DNA from: Methylobacterium terrae | Lineage (GTDB): Bacteria; Pseudomonadota; Alphaproteobacteria; Rhizobiales; Beijerinckiaceae | Direction of reading: 5' to 3' | DNA: 64,000 nt | Assembly: GCF_003173755.1 (NCBI RefSeq) | Contig: NZ_CP029553.1 | Coordinates: forward strand, 1,288,501 to 1,352,500 | Shown: piece by piece, positions 1-7,807 of the stretch | Numbering within the stretch: position 1 is the stretch's first letter | How the letters are laid out: the number at the start of each line of letters is the position of its first letter | Notes under the pieces: generated by a model | Seen by the model: only the letters and a program-made list of their open reading frames with translations | Databases searched by the model: none | Told to the model about the DNA's origin: nothing | Made by a program: the position numbers and the translations under genes

Positions 1-1
1 C

Positions 2-520
2 GCCGCCGCCTGGCCCGATTCGGCCCGGGTCTGCGTCAACGTCTCGGTGCGCCAGCTCGGCGACGGCAGCCTGCCGCGGGCGGTGAGCGAGATCCTCGCC
101 CGGACCGGCCTGAGCCCGCGGCGCCTCGAGCTCGAGATCACCGAGACGGTGCTGAGCGAGGCGCGCGGCGGCATCGTCGACGACCTGCAGCTCCTGCACG
201 CCATGGGCCTGCGCATCTCGCTCGACGATTTCGGCGTCGGCTCCTCGTCGCTGGCCCGCGTGCGCGCCTTCCCGTTCGACCGCATCAAGATCGACGGCTC
301 GTTCGTGCGCGACGCCGTCGAGCGGCCGGATTGCCGCGCGATCGTCGGCGTGGTGGCGGAACTCGGCCGCCGCCTCGGCATCGAGACGGTCGCGGAGGGC
401 GTCGAGACCCCGGCGCAGCTCGCGGTGGTGCGCGAGGAGGGCTTCACCGAGGCGCAGGGCTTCCTGTTCGGCCGCGCCGTGCCGAACCCGGTCCCGGCGG
501 CGCGCGCCGCCGGGACCTGA
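2..520 (+). CDS. EAL-domain c-di-GMP phosphodiesterase, C-terminal part
   Basis: The reading frame is already open at the left edge of the window, so the 5' part, including the EAL motif itself, is missing. The visible 172 residues are the second half of an EAL domain, which hydrolyses cyclic di-GMP to pGpG. The metal and substrate motifs present are intact: VNVSVRQL, ELEITE, the Asp pair in LDDFGVGSSSL, the Lys in FDRIKIDGSFV, VAEGVET and the closing AQGFLFGRAVP. Nothing in the visible part argues for inactivity, in contrast to the degenerate EAL domain near 59 kb. The protein ends 13 bp before the convergent TRAP gene. Sensor or GGDEF domains upstream cannot be judged. Confidence 0.9.
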   Translation, partial: AAAWPDSARVCVNVSVRQLGDGSLPRAVSEILARTGLSPRRLELEITETVLSEARGGIVDDLQLLHAMGLRISLDDFGVGSSSLARVRAFPFDRIKIDGSFVRDAVERPDCRAIVGVVAELGRRLGIETVAEGVETPAQLAVVREEGFTEAQGFLFGRAVPNPVPAARAAGT

Positions 521-532
521 GAGGCGGGGGCG

Positions 533-1552
533 TCAGGCGATCGGGCCGGTGTGCTTCTCGAGGAGCGCCCAGGCGTCGTCGCCGAACTTGCCCTTCCACT
601 CCTTGTAGAAGCCGGCCGATTGCAGCTTGGCCTGGAACGCCTTGGTGTCGACGTCCTGGATGGTCAGGCCGCGGGCGCGCAGGTCCTGCTCGGTCGTGCC
701 GCTGCGCTGGGCCATGTCTGCGCGCTGCGCCACCGCCTGCGTGTTGAAGTGCTTGGCCACCACGGTCTTCACGTCCTGCGGCAGGCCGCGCCAGACCTTG
801 CCGTTCGACAGCAGCCAGAAGCCGTCCCACATGTGGTTCGTCTTCGAGAGGTACTTCTGCACCTCGTAGAGCTTGGCGGTGTCGATCAGCGTCAGCGGGT
901 TCTCCTGGCCCTCGGCGATCTTCGTCTGCAGCGCCGAGTACACCTCCGCGAAGTTGATCGTCATCGGGGCGGCGTCGAAGGCCTTGAACATCGAGGTCCA
1001 CATCGGGCTCGGCGGGACCCGGATCTTGAAGCCCTTGAAGTCCTCGGGCTTGAGGATCGGCCGGGTCGACGAGGTGGTCTGGCGGAAGCCGTTCTCCCAG
1101 ATGCGGTCGAGGGCGAAGAGGCCCGACTTCTCGATCTGCGCCCGCACATGCGCGCCGAGGTCGCCGTCCATCGCCGGCCACAGCTTGTCGTAGGACGACC
1201 AGGCGAAGCCGACGCCGCTGATCGAGGCCGCCGGCACCAGGGTGGCGAGGATCAGGGGCGAGAGGGTGAAGAATTCCAGCGCGCCCGAGCGCAGCTGGCT
1301 CAGCATGTCGGTGTCGCCGCCGAGCTGGTTGTTGGGAAACAGCTTGATGTCGACCTTGCCGCCGGTCTCCTCGCGGATCGCGTCCGCGGCCTTGGTCATG
1401 TAGACCGTGAGCGGATGGCTGATCGGGGTGTTGTTGGCGGCCTTCAGGCTGAACTCGGCCGCGTGCGCCCGGGTGATGCGCAGCACCGCCGGGCCCGCGA
1501 CGGCGCCGGCGACGGCGAATTGCAGCGCGCGGCGGCGCGTGAGCGTGGTCAT
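533..1552 (-). CDS. TRAP transporter substrate-binding protein (DctP family)
   Basis: A 339-residue periplasmic solute-binding protein of the TRAP (tripartite ATP-independent) type, the usual length for DctP. The start at 1552 is preceded by AGGAGGA, whereas an upstream in-frame start would add 47 residues of unlikely sequence. The N-terminus has a twin-arginine-like export signal (TRRRALQF followed by a hydrophobic stretch and an AHA cleavage region). Family features include SLKAANNTPISHP near the mature N-terminus and NNQLGGDTDMLSQLRSGALEF, which contributes to ligand binding. Ligands of this family are mostly carboxylates. The small and large membrane subunits (DctQ, DctM) are not adjacent: the gene downstream is the convergent EAL protein and the one upstream is divergent. 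It is therefore an orphan binding protein here, and the ligand is unknown. Confidence 0.88.
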   Translation of the reverse strand: MTTLTRRRALQFAVAGAVAGPAVLRITRAHAAEFSLKAANNTPISHPLTVYMTKAADAIREETGGKVDIKLFPNNQLGGDTDMLSQLRSGALEFFTLSPLILATLVPAASISGVGFAWSSYDKLWPAMDGDLGAHVRAQIEKSGLFALDRIWENGFRQTTSSTRPILKPEDFKGFKIRVPPSPMWTSMFKAFDAAPMTINFAEVYSALQTKIAEGQENPLTLIDTAKLYEVQKYLSKTNHMWDGFWLLSNGKVWRGLPQDVKTVVAKHFNTQAVAQRADMAQRSGTTEQDLRARGLTIQDVDTKAFQAKLQSAGFYKEWKGKFGDDAWALLEKHTGPIA

Positions 1553-1824
1553 GGCGTCCTCCTCCTTGGCCCGCCGCGGGGCGGACCGATAGCCGTCCCC
1601 GCATCTCCCGCGCGGGGTCCGACGAGGCTTAAAGCACGTTTTCCCCGCTCCGGCATCCGCCCTCGCGGGAGGGCGGGGGCCTTCGCCCGGCATCCCCTGT
1701 TCCGCGGGCGCCGAAATGCTCTAAGGAGAGCGCACCGCTCAACGCGGGCGGCGCTTCGACCGGGCGCCGTTCTCCCGTCCGCGCCCGAGGGGGCGGGCCC
1801 CAAGGTTCGCCGTTGCCGCCCGCC

Positions 1825-2577
1825 ATGCCGCTCGTCCGCTCGATCCTGTTCACCGTCGCGTTCTATCTCGTCACCGCCGCGATCATGATCGTCGGCCTGC
1901 CGGCCCTCGCCAGCCGGCGCGGCGTGATCTGGATCGCCCAGACCTGGGGCCGGGTCGTCCTCAGGCTGCTGCACGCGATCGTCGGCCTCAAGGTCGAGTT
2001 CCGCGGGCTGGAGCACCGCCCGGCCGGGGCCGTGCTGGTCGCGGCCAAGCACCAGTCGGCGCTGGAGACGCTGGCCCTCGTCACGGTGCTTGACGACTTC
2101 ACCTACATCCTCAAGCGCGAGCTGATGTGGCTGCCGCTGTTCGGCTGGTACCTCGCCCGCAGCGAGATGGTGGCGATCGACCGCTCGAAGGGCTCGCGCG
2201 CGCTCGCCCTGATGAACGAGGAAGCCGCCGCCGCGATGGCCGACGGCCGCCGCCTGATCATCTTCCCCGAGGGGACCCGCCGCGCCGTCGGCGCGCCGCC
2301 GGCCTACAAGTTCGGCGTCGCCCACATGTACGACCGCCTCGGCGTGCCGTGCCTGCCGGTGGCGCTCAATACCGGGGTGTTCTGGGGCCGCCGCAGCCTG
2401 ACCTACCGGCCCGGCACCGCGGTGATCGAGTTCCTGCCGGTGATCCCGCCGGGACTGCCCCGCGACGCGTTCCTGGCCGAGCTGCAGCGGCGGGTCGAGA
2501 CCGCCTCGGACGCCCTGGTGCGGGAGGCGGGCGGATCCGGCGCCGTCCACCCGGCGGCGCACGCGCGACAGAGCTGA
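1825..2577 (+). CDS. 1-acyl-sn-glycerol-3-phosphate acyltransferase-like protein (PlsC family)
   Basis: A 250-residue PlsC-domain protein that probably transfers an acyl chain to lysophosphatidate at the inner membrane. An N-terminal hydrophobic segment (residues about 5-30) anchors it. The acyltransferase motif is the KHQSALET variant (His76, acidic residue Glu81) rather than HX4D, a form I recall from alphaproteobacterial members. Further on are FPEGTRR (glycerol-phosphate binding) and a conserved VPCLPVALNTGVFW block. The ATG at 1825 is preferred to the upstream TTG at 1813. It is transcribed alone, with 272 bp of non-coding DNA separating it from the divergent TRAP gene. Confidence 0.85.
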   Translation: MPLVRSILFTVAFYLVTAAIMIVGLPALASRRGVIWIAQTWGRVVLRLLHAIVGLKVEFRGLEHRPAGAVLVAAKHQSALETLALVTVLDDFTYILKRELMWLPLFGWYLARSEMVAIDRSKGSRALALMNEEAAAAMADGRRLIIFPEGTRRAVGAPPAYKFGVAHMYDRLGVPCLPVALNTGVFWGRRSLTYRPGTAVIEFLPVIPPGLPRDAFLAELQRRVETASDALVREAGGSGAVHPAAHARQS

Positions 2578-2710
2578 CCGTCCTCACGCCTCGATCGTCC
2601 TCTCGGCACGGCCGCGACGAGGCTCCGACGGCGAAAGGTTAACTCGTCGTAACCTGCGAAACGGTTTGACCGCCTCGCGCATTTCAAGGGCCTCGCAACA
2701 GGAGGCTCAA

Positions 2711-3094
2711 ATGCGTTGGAGCATGGTTGCTGGCGCCGCGATCCTGTCTCTCGGTGCCGTCGTCGGCACCGGAACGACCGCGGAAGCGCGTGACGGCTGC
2801 GGCCCCGGGTTCCACCGGAACTGGCGCGGCTGGTGCCGTCCGAATCTCGGGCCGCGCGTCTTCTACGCCCCCGTCGTCGGCTACCGCCGGGTCGCGTACG
2901 GCCCGCGCTGGGGCTACGGCTGGCACCGGCCATGGGGCTACGGATACCGCCGTGTCGGCTGGCAACGTCCGTGGGGCTACGGCGGCTGGCACCGGGCGGG
3001 CTGGCACCGGCCCTGGGGCTACGGCGGCGGCTGGCACCGCGTCGGCTGGGGCGGCCATGGCTGGGGCCATCACGGGTGGCATCACCGCTGGTGA
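2711..3094 (+). CDS. Small exported Trp/His/Tyr/Gly-rich repeat protein
   Basis: A 127-residue protein with a clear signal peptide (MRWSMVAGAAILSLGAV, cleavage near TAEA). After it comes the GCGPGFHRNWRGWCRPN block, seen at the start of many short secreted proteins in Hyphomicrobiales. The rest is built of imperfect repeats around WHRPWGYG (at least four copies between residues about 70 and 115) and ends in HGWGHHGWHHRW. The high His/Trp content suggests metal binding or an envelope structural role, but that is inference. The start at 2711 is set by the GGAGG six bases upstream. It stands alone. A GC-rich stem-loop with a TTTT loop follows the stop (about 3104-3135). Confidence 0.75.
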   Translation: MRWSMVAGAAILSLGAVVGTGTTAEARDGCGPGFHRNWRGWCRPNLGPRVFYAPVVGYRRVAYGPRWGYGWHRPWGYGYRRVGWQRPWGYGGWHRAGWHRPWGYGGGWHRVGWGGHGWGHHGWHHRW

Positions 3095-3232
3095 CAGCGG
3101 AGCGCGCGCCGGCCGGTTTTCCGGCCGTCGCGCCGCCCGCTCCTTGAACCTCGCCCATCCTCACGCCAGATCTTCCGAACGCGGATCGTCCGCGCTTGAC
3201 GGACCTCTGGAATCGGCACTAGGCTGGAACAA

Positions 3233-3661
3233 ATGGCGAACAAACGAGCCCTGTCCTGGTCGGTGGCGATGCGGGACATCCAGAACGACCGCGCGAGGAG
3301 AATGGACGTGCGTGAGGAGCGCCTGAGAACGGCCACCGGCCTGCGAGGCACCCCGGCCCTGCCGCTGAGCGCCTGGCGCGGCCGGTCGGGCCGCCGCTAC
3401 GTGGTGGGGATCCACGCCCTCGACGACGACCCGGCGGAGGTCGGCGAGGCGGTGGTGATCGCGGTGCGCCGCGGCGGCGACGGCACCGCCGAGCTGGTGG
3501 CGGTGGCCGCCGCCGGCGAGAGCCCGCGCGAGCGCCTCGCCCGCGGCTGGCTCACCCGCGCCCGCGCCCGAGGCGCGACCGAGATGCACGTCCATCGCCT
3601 CGCCGAGGACGCGGCGGCGCGCCGGGCGGTGGTGGCGGATCTCGGCGGCGCGGTGGCGTGA
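3233..3661 (+). CDS. Hypothetical protein, 142 aa
   Basis: I do not recognise a family. The protein begins with a basic stretch and then has alternating hydrophobic and charged segments typical of a small alpha/beta domain (YVVGIHAL, VVIAVRRG, AELVAVAAAG), ending in an Arg/Ala-rich helix and a VVADLGGAVA tail. There is no signal peptide and no membrane segment. The start could also be the ATG at 3302. Codon usage is strongly GC3-biased like the neighbouring real genes, which supports coding, but function cannot be assigned from sequence. Confidence 0.55.
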   Translation: MANKRALSWSVAMRDIQNDRARRMDVREERLRTATGLRGTPALPLSAWRGRSGRRYVVGIHALDDDPAEVGEAVVIAVRRGGDGTAELVAVAAAGESPRERLARGWLTRARARGATEMHVHRLAEDAAARRAVVADLGGAVA

Positions 3662-3702
3662 GACCCGCTCTCGATCGCTGCATACCGGCCGACACCCTCC
3701 TC

Positions 3703-3738
3703 GTCATCCCGGGCTCCGCTGCGCGGCCCCAGGATGAC
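3703..3738. repeat. Dispersed intergenic stem-loop repeat, copy 1
   Basis: Imperfect palindrome whose outer arms are GTCATCCCGGG and CCAGGATGAC around a CTCCGCTGCGCGG centre. It sits between two convergent genes. Related copies lie near 22567, 42725, 42831 and 50318 in this window, always between genes. Confidence 0.6.
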
Positions 3739-3767
3739 GTCGGGGAGTGTCGGGTGACGGCCGTCGA

Positions 3768-4745
3768 TCAGTAGATCGGTCCCGACGACCAGGTCGGGCC
3801 GAGCGGCAGCGGCTCCGGCAGGGCGCGGGGCTCGGCGGCAAGCGCCGGCCGCGGGGCGGGGGAGGGCGGCGGAGCATAGGCGTGGACCGGCGCGGGACGC
3901 GGCGCCGGCGCGCGGGCCACCTTCGCGCCGGTCTCCCGGGCGCTCGTCGGCGACAGGCCGTAGGGGTCGTCCTCCTCGACGTCGATCGGCGCCGGATCGG
4001 GAGCGGGCTGCCAGGCCGGCGGCTTCTTGCGGATCGGCGAGAGCGGCGTGCCGGGAGGCGGCAGCCGGGATTCGTACTTGATCAGCGGCTTGCAGATCCG
4101 GCGCAGGCCGCGGGGATCGTGCCGCGCCAGGTCGAGGTGCAGGTGGTCGTAGTGGTAGACGTTCGACCCCGGCGCCAGCACCGTGGTGAAGTGGTTGCAC
4201 GCTCCCAGGAACACCTCGCGCAGGAAGCCCTGCTCGGCCTCGGTGCCGCGCCACCCGCCCTTCACCGTCACCACGTAGCCGTCGGCGAAGCGGAAGGACA
4301 TCACGTCGACGGCGTTGCCGAACGAGTGTTCCGAGAGCTTGGCGCCAACCTGGTTGTTGCGGCCGCGGCAGGAATACGAACCGGAATTGATCTCGACCAC
4401 CGGCTGGCCGAAATAGACCTCGGCCGCCGGCTGCACCGTGCCGGCGAGCCAGGCCTCGACCTCCGGGATGATCGGGCAGGCGAGCGTCATGCGCTGCTTC
4501 AGCGCGACGGTGCCGCCGGCGAGCCGGGTCACCCGGAACGGATGCACCATGCCGCAGACGCCCGGCCCGTCGATCTCCTTGACCGGCTGGATGTCCTCGC
4601 TCGGGCGAACGAGCTTCTGGGCGAGGCAGACCTCCTCGGCCTGATTCCGCCAGGGTTCGCGCTGCTCAAAGCGGTTGAGCGCGCATCCGGTGAGCCCCAG
4701 GCCGAAGAGCGTGAGGGCTGAGAACGCTACGATGCCACGACGCAT
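3768..4745 (-). CDS. Extensin-like family lipoprotein (LAS/VanY-type peptidase motifs)
   Basis: A 325-residue lipoprotein. The N-terminus is a lipoprotein signal with lipobox LTGC (Cys21). Residues about 35-225 form the extensin-like C-terminal domain common in Hyphomicrobiales envelope proteins (GPGVCGMVHPFRV, GSYSCRGRNN). Within it the motif SEHSFGNAVD fits the SxHxxGxAxD zinc-site pattern of D,D-carboxypeptidase/MepA (LAS) enzymes, and HYDHLHLDL supplies the second His-x-His. A peptidoglycan peptidase role is therefore plausible, though that is inference. The last 100 residues are Pro/Ala-rich and probably disordered. It is a single gene downstream of, and on the same strand as, the EamA exporter, with a gap of about 100 bp. 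Confidence 0.85.
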   Translation of the reverse strand: MRRGIVAFSALTLFGLGLTGCALNRFEQREPWRNQAEEVCLAQKLVRPSEDIQPVKEIDGPGVCGMVHPFRVTRLAGGTVALKQRMTLACPIIPEVEAWLAGTVQPAAEVYFGQPVVEINSGSYSCRGRNNQVGAKLSEHSFGNAVDVMSFRFADGYVVTVKGGWRGTEAEQGFLREVFLGACNHFTTVLAPGSNVYHYDHLHLDLARHDPRGLRRICKPLIKYESRLPPPGTPLSPIRKKPPAWQPAPDPAPIDVEEDDPYGLSPTSARETGAKVARAPAPRPAPVHAYAPPPSPAPRPALAAEPRALPEPLPLGPTWSSGPIY

Positions 4746-4841
4746 GGTGCGGACAATGCGCAGGATGCCGTAAACGGCCCGTCAACCCTCGGCGTCAGAG
4801 CTTGCCCCAGGATGGGGCGGGTCGCTCGCGCCCCGGTTCGC

Positions 4842-5705
4842 TCACGCGAACCGCTTGGCGCCCGCGACGCAGAGCACCACCAGCCCCGTCACCGCGATCA
4901 TCGACGGGGCGACCGGCTCGCCGAGCAGCAGCCCCGCGAGCGCCAGGCCGAGGAAGGGCTGCAGCAGCTGCAGCTGGCCCACCCCCGCGATGCCGCCCCG
5001 CGCCAGGCCGCGATACCAGAACACGAAGCCGACCAGCATGCTGAACACCGACACGTAGGCGAGGCCGAGCCAGGCCGGGGCGCCGACGCCGGCCACGCCC
5101 GCCGGCCGGGCGACGACGGCGAGGACCAGCATCGCCGGGAGCGCGAGGACGAGCGCCCAGGAGATCACCTGCCAGCCCCCGAGCCGGCGCGACAGGGCCG
5201 CCCCTTCCGCGTAGCCGAGCCCGCAGAGCAGGATCGCGGCGAGCATCAGGAGGTCGCCGGGAAGCGAGGCCGGACCGCCCTGGACGAGGGCGAACCCCGC
5301 GACCGCGGCGCTGCCGAGGAGCGAGAAGATCCAGAACGCCGCCCGCGGCCGCTCTCCCCCGCGCAGCACCCCGAACAGGGCGGTGGCGAGCGGCAGGAGG
5401 CCGATGAACACGATCGAGTGGGCCGAGGTGACGTGCTGGAGCGCGAGCGCGGTCAGCAGCGGGAAGCCCACCACCACGCCGATGGCCACGATGGCGAGCG
5501 AGGCGAGATCGGATCTGGCCGGCCGCTTCTGGCGCAAGCCCCAGAGCAGCGCCGCCCCGAGGAGCGCGGCGATCACCGCCCGGGCCGAGGTGAGGAAGAC
5601 CGGCGAGAAGCCGCCCACCGCCACCCGGGTCGCCGGCAGCGAGCCGCTGAAGATGACGACTCCGAGGAGCCCGCTGCCCCATCCGTCCGCCGAACGCGGC
5701 ACCAT
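4842..5705 (-). CDS. EamA/DMT-family exporter
   Basis: A 287-residue inner-membrane protein with about ten hydrophobic segments in two homologous halves, the classic drug/metabolite transporter layout (GVVIFSGSLPATRVAVGGFSPVFLTSARA in the first half; a second EamA repeat from about residue 150). Members export amino acids and related metabolites. It is divergent from the MocR-type regulator at 5849, sharing a 143-bp promoter region. A DMT exporter paired with a MocR regulator is a common arrangement, so regulation by that protein is likely. The substrate cannot be read from sequence. Confidence 0.88.
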   Translation of the reverse strand: MVPRSADGWGSGLLGVVIFSGSLPATRVAVGGFSPVFLTSARAVIAALLGAALLWGLRQKRPARSDLASLAIVAIGVVVGFPLLTALALQHVTSAHSIVFIGLLPLATALFGVLRGGERPRAAFWIFSLLGSAAVAGFALVQGGPASLPGDLLMLAAILLCGLGYAEGAALSRRLGGWQVISWALVLALPAMLVLAVVARPAGVAGVGAPAWLGLAYVSVFSMLVGFVFWYRGLARGGIAGVGQLQLLQPFLGLALAGLLLGEPVAPSMIAVTGLVVLCVAGAKRFA

Positions 5706-5790
5706 TCGAACCTCCCCCGCATCGGGACGAGACGGCTCTCAATCCCGCGTGAGACATAGCGCCGCCGGAATGGCCGACGAAGGCACGATC

Positions 5791-5836
5791 CCGTACGGTC
5801 GCATCGAACTGTATGGGTGGCGGAAGCCGTACGATC
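5791..5836. promoter_or_regulatory. Three 18-bp-spaced direct repeats, candidate MocR operator
   Basis: CCGTACGG (5791), CTGTATGG (5809) and CCGTACGA (5827) recur at exactly 18-bp intervals in the promoter shared by the EamA exporter and the MocR-type regulator. The last copy ends about 12 bp before the regulator's start codon. MocR proteins generally recognise direct repeats, so this is a natural operator candidate for autoregulation and exporter control. Confidence 0.55.
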
Positions 5837-5848
5837 GGGGCTGAGGCG

Positions 5849-7240
5849 ATGACGGAAGGCGGGCGCACGGCCGCCGTGATGGCGGCGATCCGCGGGCGGA
5901 TCGCGGCGCGGGGGCTGGAAGCGGGGGAGCGGTTGCCGTCGATCCGGGGGCTCGCCGCCGCCATGGGCGTCTCGCCCTCGACGGTGGTCGAGGCCTATGA
6001 GCGGCTGGCCGCCGACGGCGCGGTGCGCTCGCGCCCGGGATCCGGCTTCTACGCCGCTGCCGCCGCCCCGCCGCCGACGCTGGCCGAGATCGGCCCGCGG
6101 CTCGACCGGGCGGTCGACCCGCTCTGGGTGTCGCGCCAATCCCTCGACGGCGAGCCCGAGATCCCGAAGCCCGGCTGCGGCTGGCTGCCGGCGGAGTGGA
6201 TGCCGCTCGCCCCCTTGCGCCGTGCCGCCCGCGCCCTCGCCAAGGCCGAGGATGCGGTGCTCACCGATTACGGCGCCACGCGAGGCCCGCTGGCCCTGCG
6301 CCGCCTGCTGGCGCGCCAATTCGCCGAGGAGGGCCTGGGCATCGGCCCGGACCGGATCCTTCTCACGGGGTCCGGCACCCAGGCGATCGACCTGATCTGC
6401 CGCCTGCTGGTCCGCCCGGGCGACGTCGTGCTGGTCGACGATCCGTGCTACTTCAACTTCCAGGCGCTGCTGCGCGCCCACCGGGCCGAGGTGGTCGGCG
6501 TGCCCTACACCGAAGCGGGGCCAGACCCGGAGCGCTTCGCGCAAGCCGCCGCCGCGCACCGGCCGCGGCTCTACGTCACGAATTCCGCGCTCCACAACCC
6601 GACCGGGGCCACGCTCTCGCCCCGGATCGCCCACCGGATCCTCAACGCGGCCGCCGCTCACGACGTCGGAATCGTCGAGGACGACATCTTCGCGCCCTTC
6701 GAGCCCGAGCCGTCGCCGCGGCTCGCCGCCCTCGACGGGCTCGAACGGGTGATCCGGATCGGCAGCTTCTCCAAGACCCTCTCGGCCTCGATCCGCTGCG
6801 GCTACGTCGCTGCCAGGCCGGAGTGGATCGAGGCGCTGATCGACCTCCAGGTGGCGACGAGCTTCGGCGGGGTCAGCCCGGTCGCGGCGGAACTGGTCGC
6901 GGGCGCGGTCGGCGACGGGGCGTACCGCAAGCATGTCGAGGCCCTGCGCCGCCGCCTCGCCCGGGCCCGGCGCGAGGCGGCGGGGCGGCTGGCCGATCTC
7001 GGCATCCGGCCCTGGCTGATGCCGCGGGGCGGATTCTACCTCTGGTGCAGCCTGCCCGACGAGCGCGATGCCGCCGCGGTCGCCCGGGCGGCCCTGCGAG
7101 AAGGCGTGGTGCTGGCACCGGGCGACGTGTTCAGCGTGTCGCGCACGGCGTCGCAGCGCATGCGCTTCAACGTGGCGCAGATGGGCGATGCACGGGTGAT
7201 GCCGGTGCTGAAGCGGGCGCTCCAGGCTCCCGACGCGTAG
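5849..7240 (+). CDS. MocR-type GntR/aminotransferase fusion regulator
   Basis: A 463-residue transcription factor. Residues about 8-75 are a GntR winged helix (LPSIRGLAAAMGVSPSTVVEAYERL). The remainder is a fold-type I aminotransferase-like domain that binds PLP, with YGATRGPLALRRLLA, the Asn of NPTG, Asp in VEDDIFAPF, and the PLP lysine in GSFSKTLSASIRCGY. Such regulators sense PLP or amino-acid adducts. The ATG at 5849 is chosen because it starts the conserved wHTH just after a GAGG; the in-frame GTG at 5813 lies inside the operator-like repeats. It probably controls itself and the divergent EamA exporter. Confidence 0.9.
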   Translation: MTEGGRTAAVMAAIRGRIAARGLEAGERLPSIRGLAAAMGVSPSTVVEAYERLAADGAVRSRPGSGFYAAAAAPPPTLAEIGPRLDRAVDPLWVSRQSLDGEPEIPKPGCGWLPAEWMPLAPLRRAARALAKAEDAVLTDYGATRGPLALRRLLARQFAEEGLGIGPDRILLTGSGTQAIDLICRLLVRPGDVVLVDDPCYFNFQALLRAHRAEVVGVPYTEAGPDPERFAQAAAAHRPRLYVTNSALHNPTGATLSPRIAHRILNAAAAHDVGIVEDDIFAPFEPEPSPRLAALDGLERVIRIGSFSKTLSASIRCGYVAARPEWIEALIDLQVATSFGGVSPVAAELVAGAVGDGAYRKHVEALRRRLARARREAAGRLADLGIRPWLMPRGGFYLWCSLPDERDAAAVARAALREGVVLAPGDVFSVSRTASQRMRFNVAQMGDARVMPVLKRALQAPDA

Positions 7241-7378
7241 CCGGGGGTGGTGCGCTCTCCCGGTGAGGAATCGAACCAAGTCCTCGCCACGCTCGCGGAA
7301 TGGAAGACCGTCCTGACACGACTCTGCCAGGTTGATGCCTACCAGCTCTTGTGTGCTGAGGCGGGCGGGAGAACCGCG

Positions 7379-7733
7379 ATGGATGAGCTCGGGCCGAAGG
7401 CGTGGCTGGACCACTTGGAGGCATGGCTGGCTCCGTTTCTGGCCGCCTTGCCTTGCGCCGAACAGCGCCGCTGGACGCCGCTCTACCTGCGCGGCCTGCA
7501 CTTGGCCCGGCGAGCGCGAGAGCATGGAACCGATGGCGGCGCGCGTTGCGCCCGGCCACGTCCAGCAACTGCACCACTTCGTGTCCGCCTCGCCCTGGTC
7601 GTGCGCACGGCTCGAGCGCGTGCTGGCCGGGCAGGCCGACCGGCTCGTGGGCGGGCCGCAGGCCGTGCTGGTGGTTGACGACGCCGCGCTGGTCAAGCAG
7701 GGGCGCCACTCCGTTGGCGCGCAGCGCCAATGC
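7379..7733 (+). pseudogene. IS701-type transposase remnant (frameshifted, truncated)
   Basis: The translation resembles the N-terminal part of IS701-family DDE transposases, but the reading frame changes. Up to about 7500 the frame reads WLAPFLAALPCAEQRRWTPLYLRGL. From about 7506 the next frame reads GERESMEPMAARVAPG, LHHFVSASPWSC and VVDDAALVKQGRHSVG, which carries the first catalytic-Asp region. The similarity stops at about 7733, so most of the catalytic domain and the 3' end of the element are gone. The rest of the 567-bp gap between the MocR gene and meaB holds nothing else coding. A short A+T-rich stretch with two ATTTTTAC copies 20 bp apart (7747 and 7767) follows the remnant and may mark a junction. 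Confidence 0.75.
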
Positions 7734-7807
7734 TGCAACTTGACTGATTTTTACTGCTATAGCGTCATTTTTACCGCCCAACCGATGTCCGCTTCGGCGA
7801 ATGATGC

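Noticed and set aside
2637..2654. GGTTA-N8-TAACC dyad upstream of the Trp/His-rich protein
   Set aside because: Arms of only five bases and no regulator nearby; too weak to claim as an operator.
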